Made by a program: the position numbers and the translations under genes. The notes below the pieces were generated by a model, which had not been told where the DNA came from, did not search any database, and saw only the letters and a program-made list of their open reading frames with translations. Shown here in pieces: positions 6,374 through 6,392 of a stretch of 6,392 nt of DNA (position 1 is its first letter; each line of letters opens with the position of its first letter). Source of the DNA: Deltaproteobacteria bacterium (lineage in GTDB: Bacteria > Desulfobacterota > DSM-4660 > Desulfatiglandales > HGW-15). The DNA lies in NCBI GenBank assembly GCA_016929815.1, contig JAFGIC010000049.1:1-6392 (forward strand). Reading direction: 5' to 3'.

Positions 6374-6392
6374 TAATAAACGGATCTATTGA

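Noticed and set aside
6301..6392. Open minus-strand frame running in from the window edge (SIDPFIKPPSNQ...)
   Set aside because: It is only about 30 codons, passes through the hairpin and has no recognisable similarity; another frame ends in TAA just before the hairpin, so the end of an upstream gene cannot be assigned.

Overview
The window reads as part of a Gram-negative, probably anaerobic bacterium. It has an outer-membrane TonB-dependent receptor, a Tat-exported iron-sulfur flavoprotein and a probable lipoprotein, each preceded by a strong GGAGG ribosome binding site, in DNA of medium G+C. A ferredoxin-type flavoprotein behind a Tat signal next to a TonB receptor fits sulfate-reducing or syntrophic Desulfobacterota-like lineages best, but that placement is inference. 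All three large genes lie on the minus strand, so the biological order runs from high to low coordinates.

Layout in the direction of transcription. (1) 6392-6288: intergenic, with a G+C-rich hairpin (6340-6373) and a TATAAT-like box upstream of the first gene. (2) 6287-4818: a 489-residue probable lipoprotein predicted to form a right-handed beta-helix, unusually rich in cysteine. (3) 4817-4280: about 540 bases without a large gene. They hold a hairpin terminator (4680-4712), a near-perfect 20-base palindrome (4655-4674), a possible 28-codon plus-strand ORF with its own ribosome binding site (4542-4628), and an A+T-rich stretch with small dyads upstream of the receptor. (4) 4279-1979: a complete 766-residue TonB-dependent receptor. 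(5) 1900 to beyond base 1: a Tat-signal / two-[4Fe-4S] / FAD oxidoreductase of the fumarate-reductase-like superfamily. It is interrupted by an apparent one-base frameshift in a G-run (1008-1012 on the plus strand) and is cut by the window edge inside an Ala/Gly/Pro-rich tail.

The receptor and flavoprotein are separated by only 77 bases with no terminator visible, so they look like one transcription unit. The simplest model is that the receptor brings a scarce organic molecule (or a chelate) into the periplasm, where the flavoprotein reduces or oxidises it with electrons passed through its iron-sulfur clusters. By hand comparison the flavoprotein lacks two of the catalytic residues of true fumarate reductases, so the substrate is probably not fumarate. 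The beta-helix lipoprotein may be a surface partner, but the long gap and terminator suggest it is transcribed separately. No RNA genes, CRISPR arrays or insertion sequences were seen.
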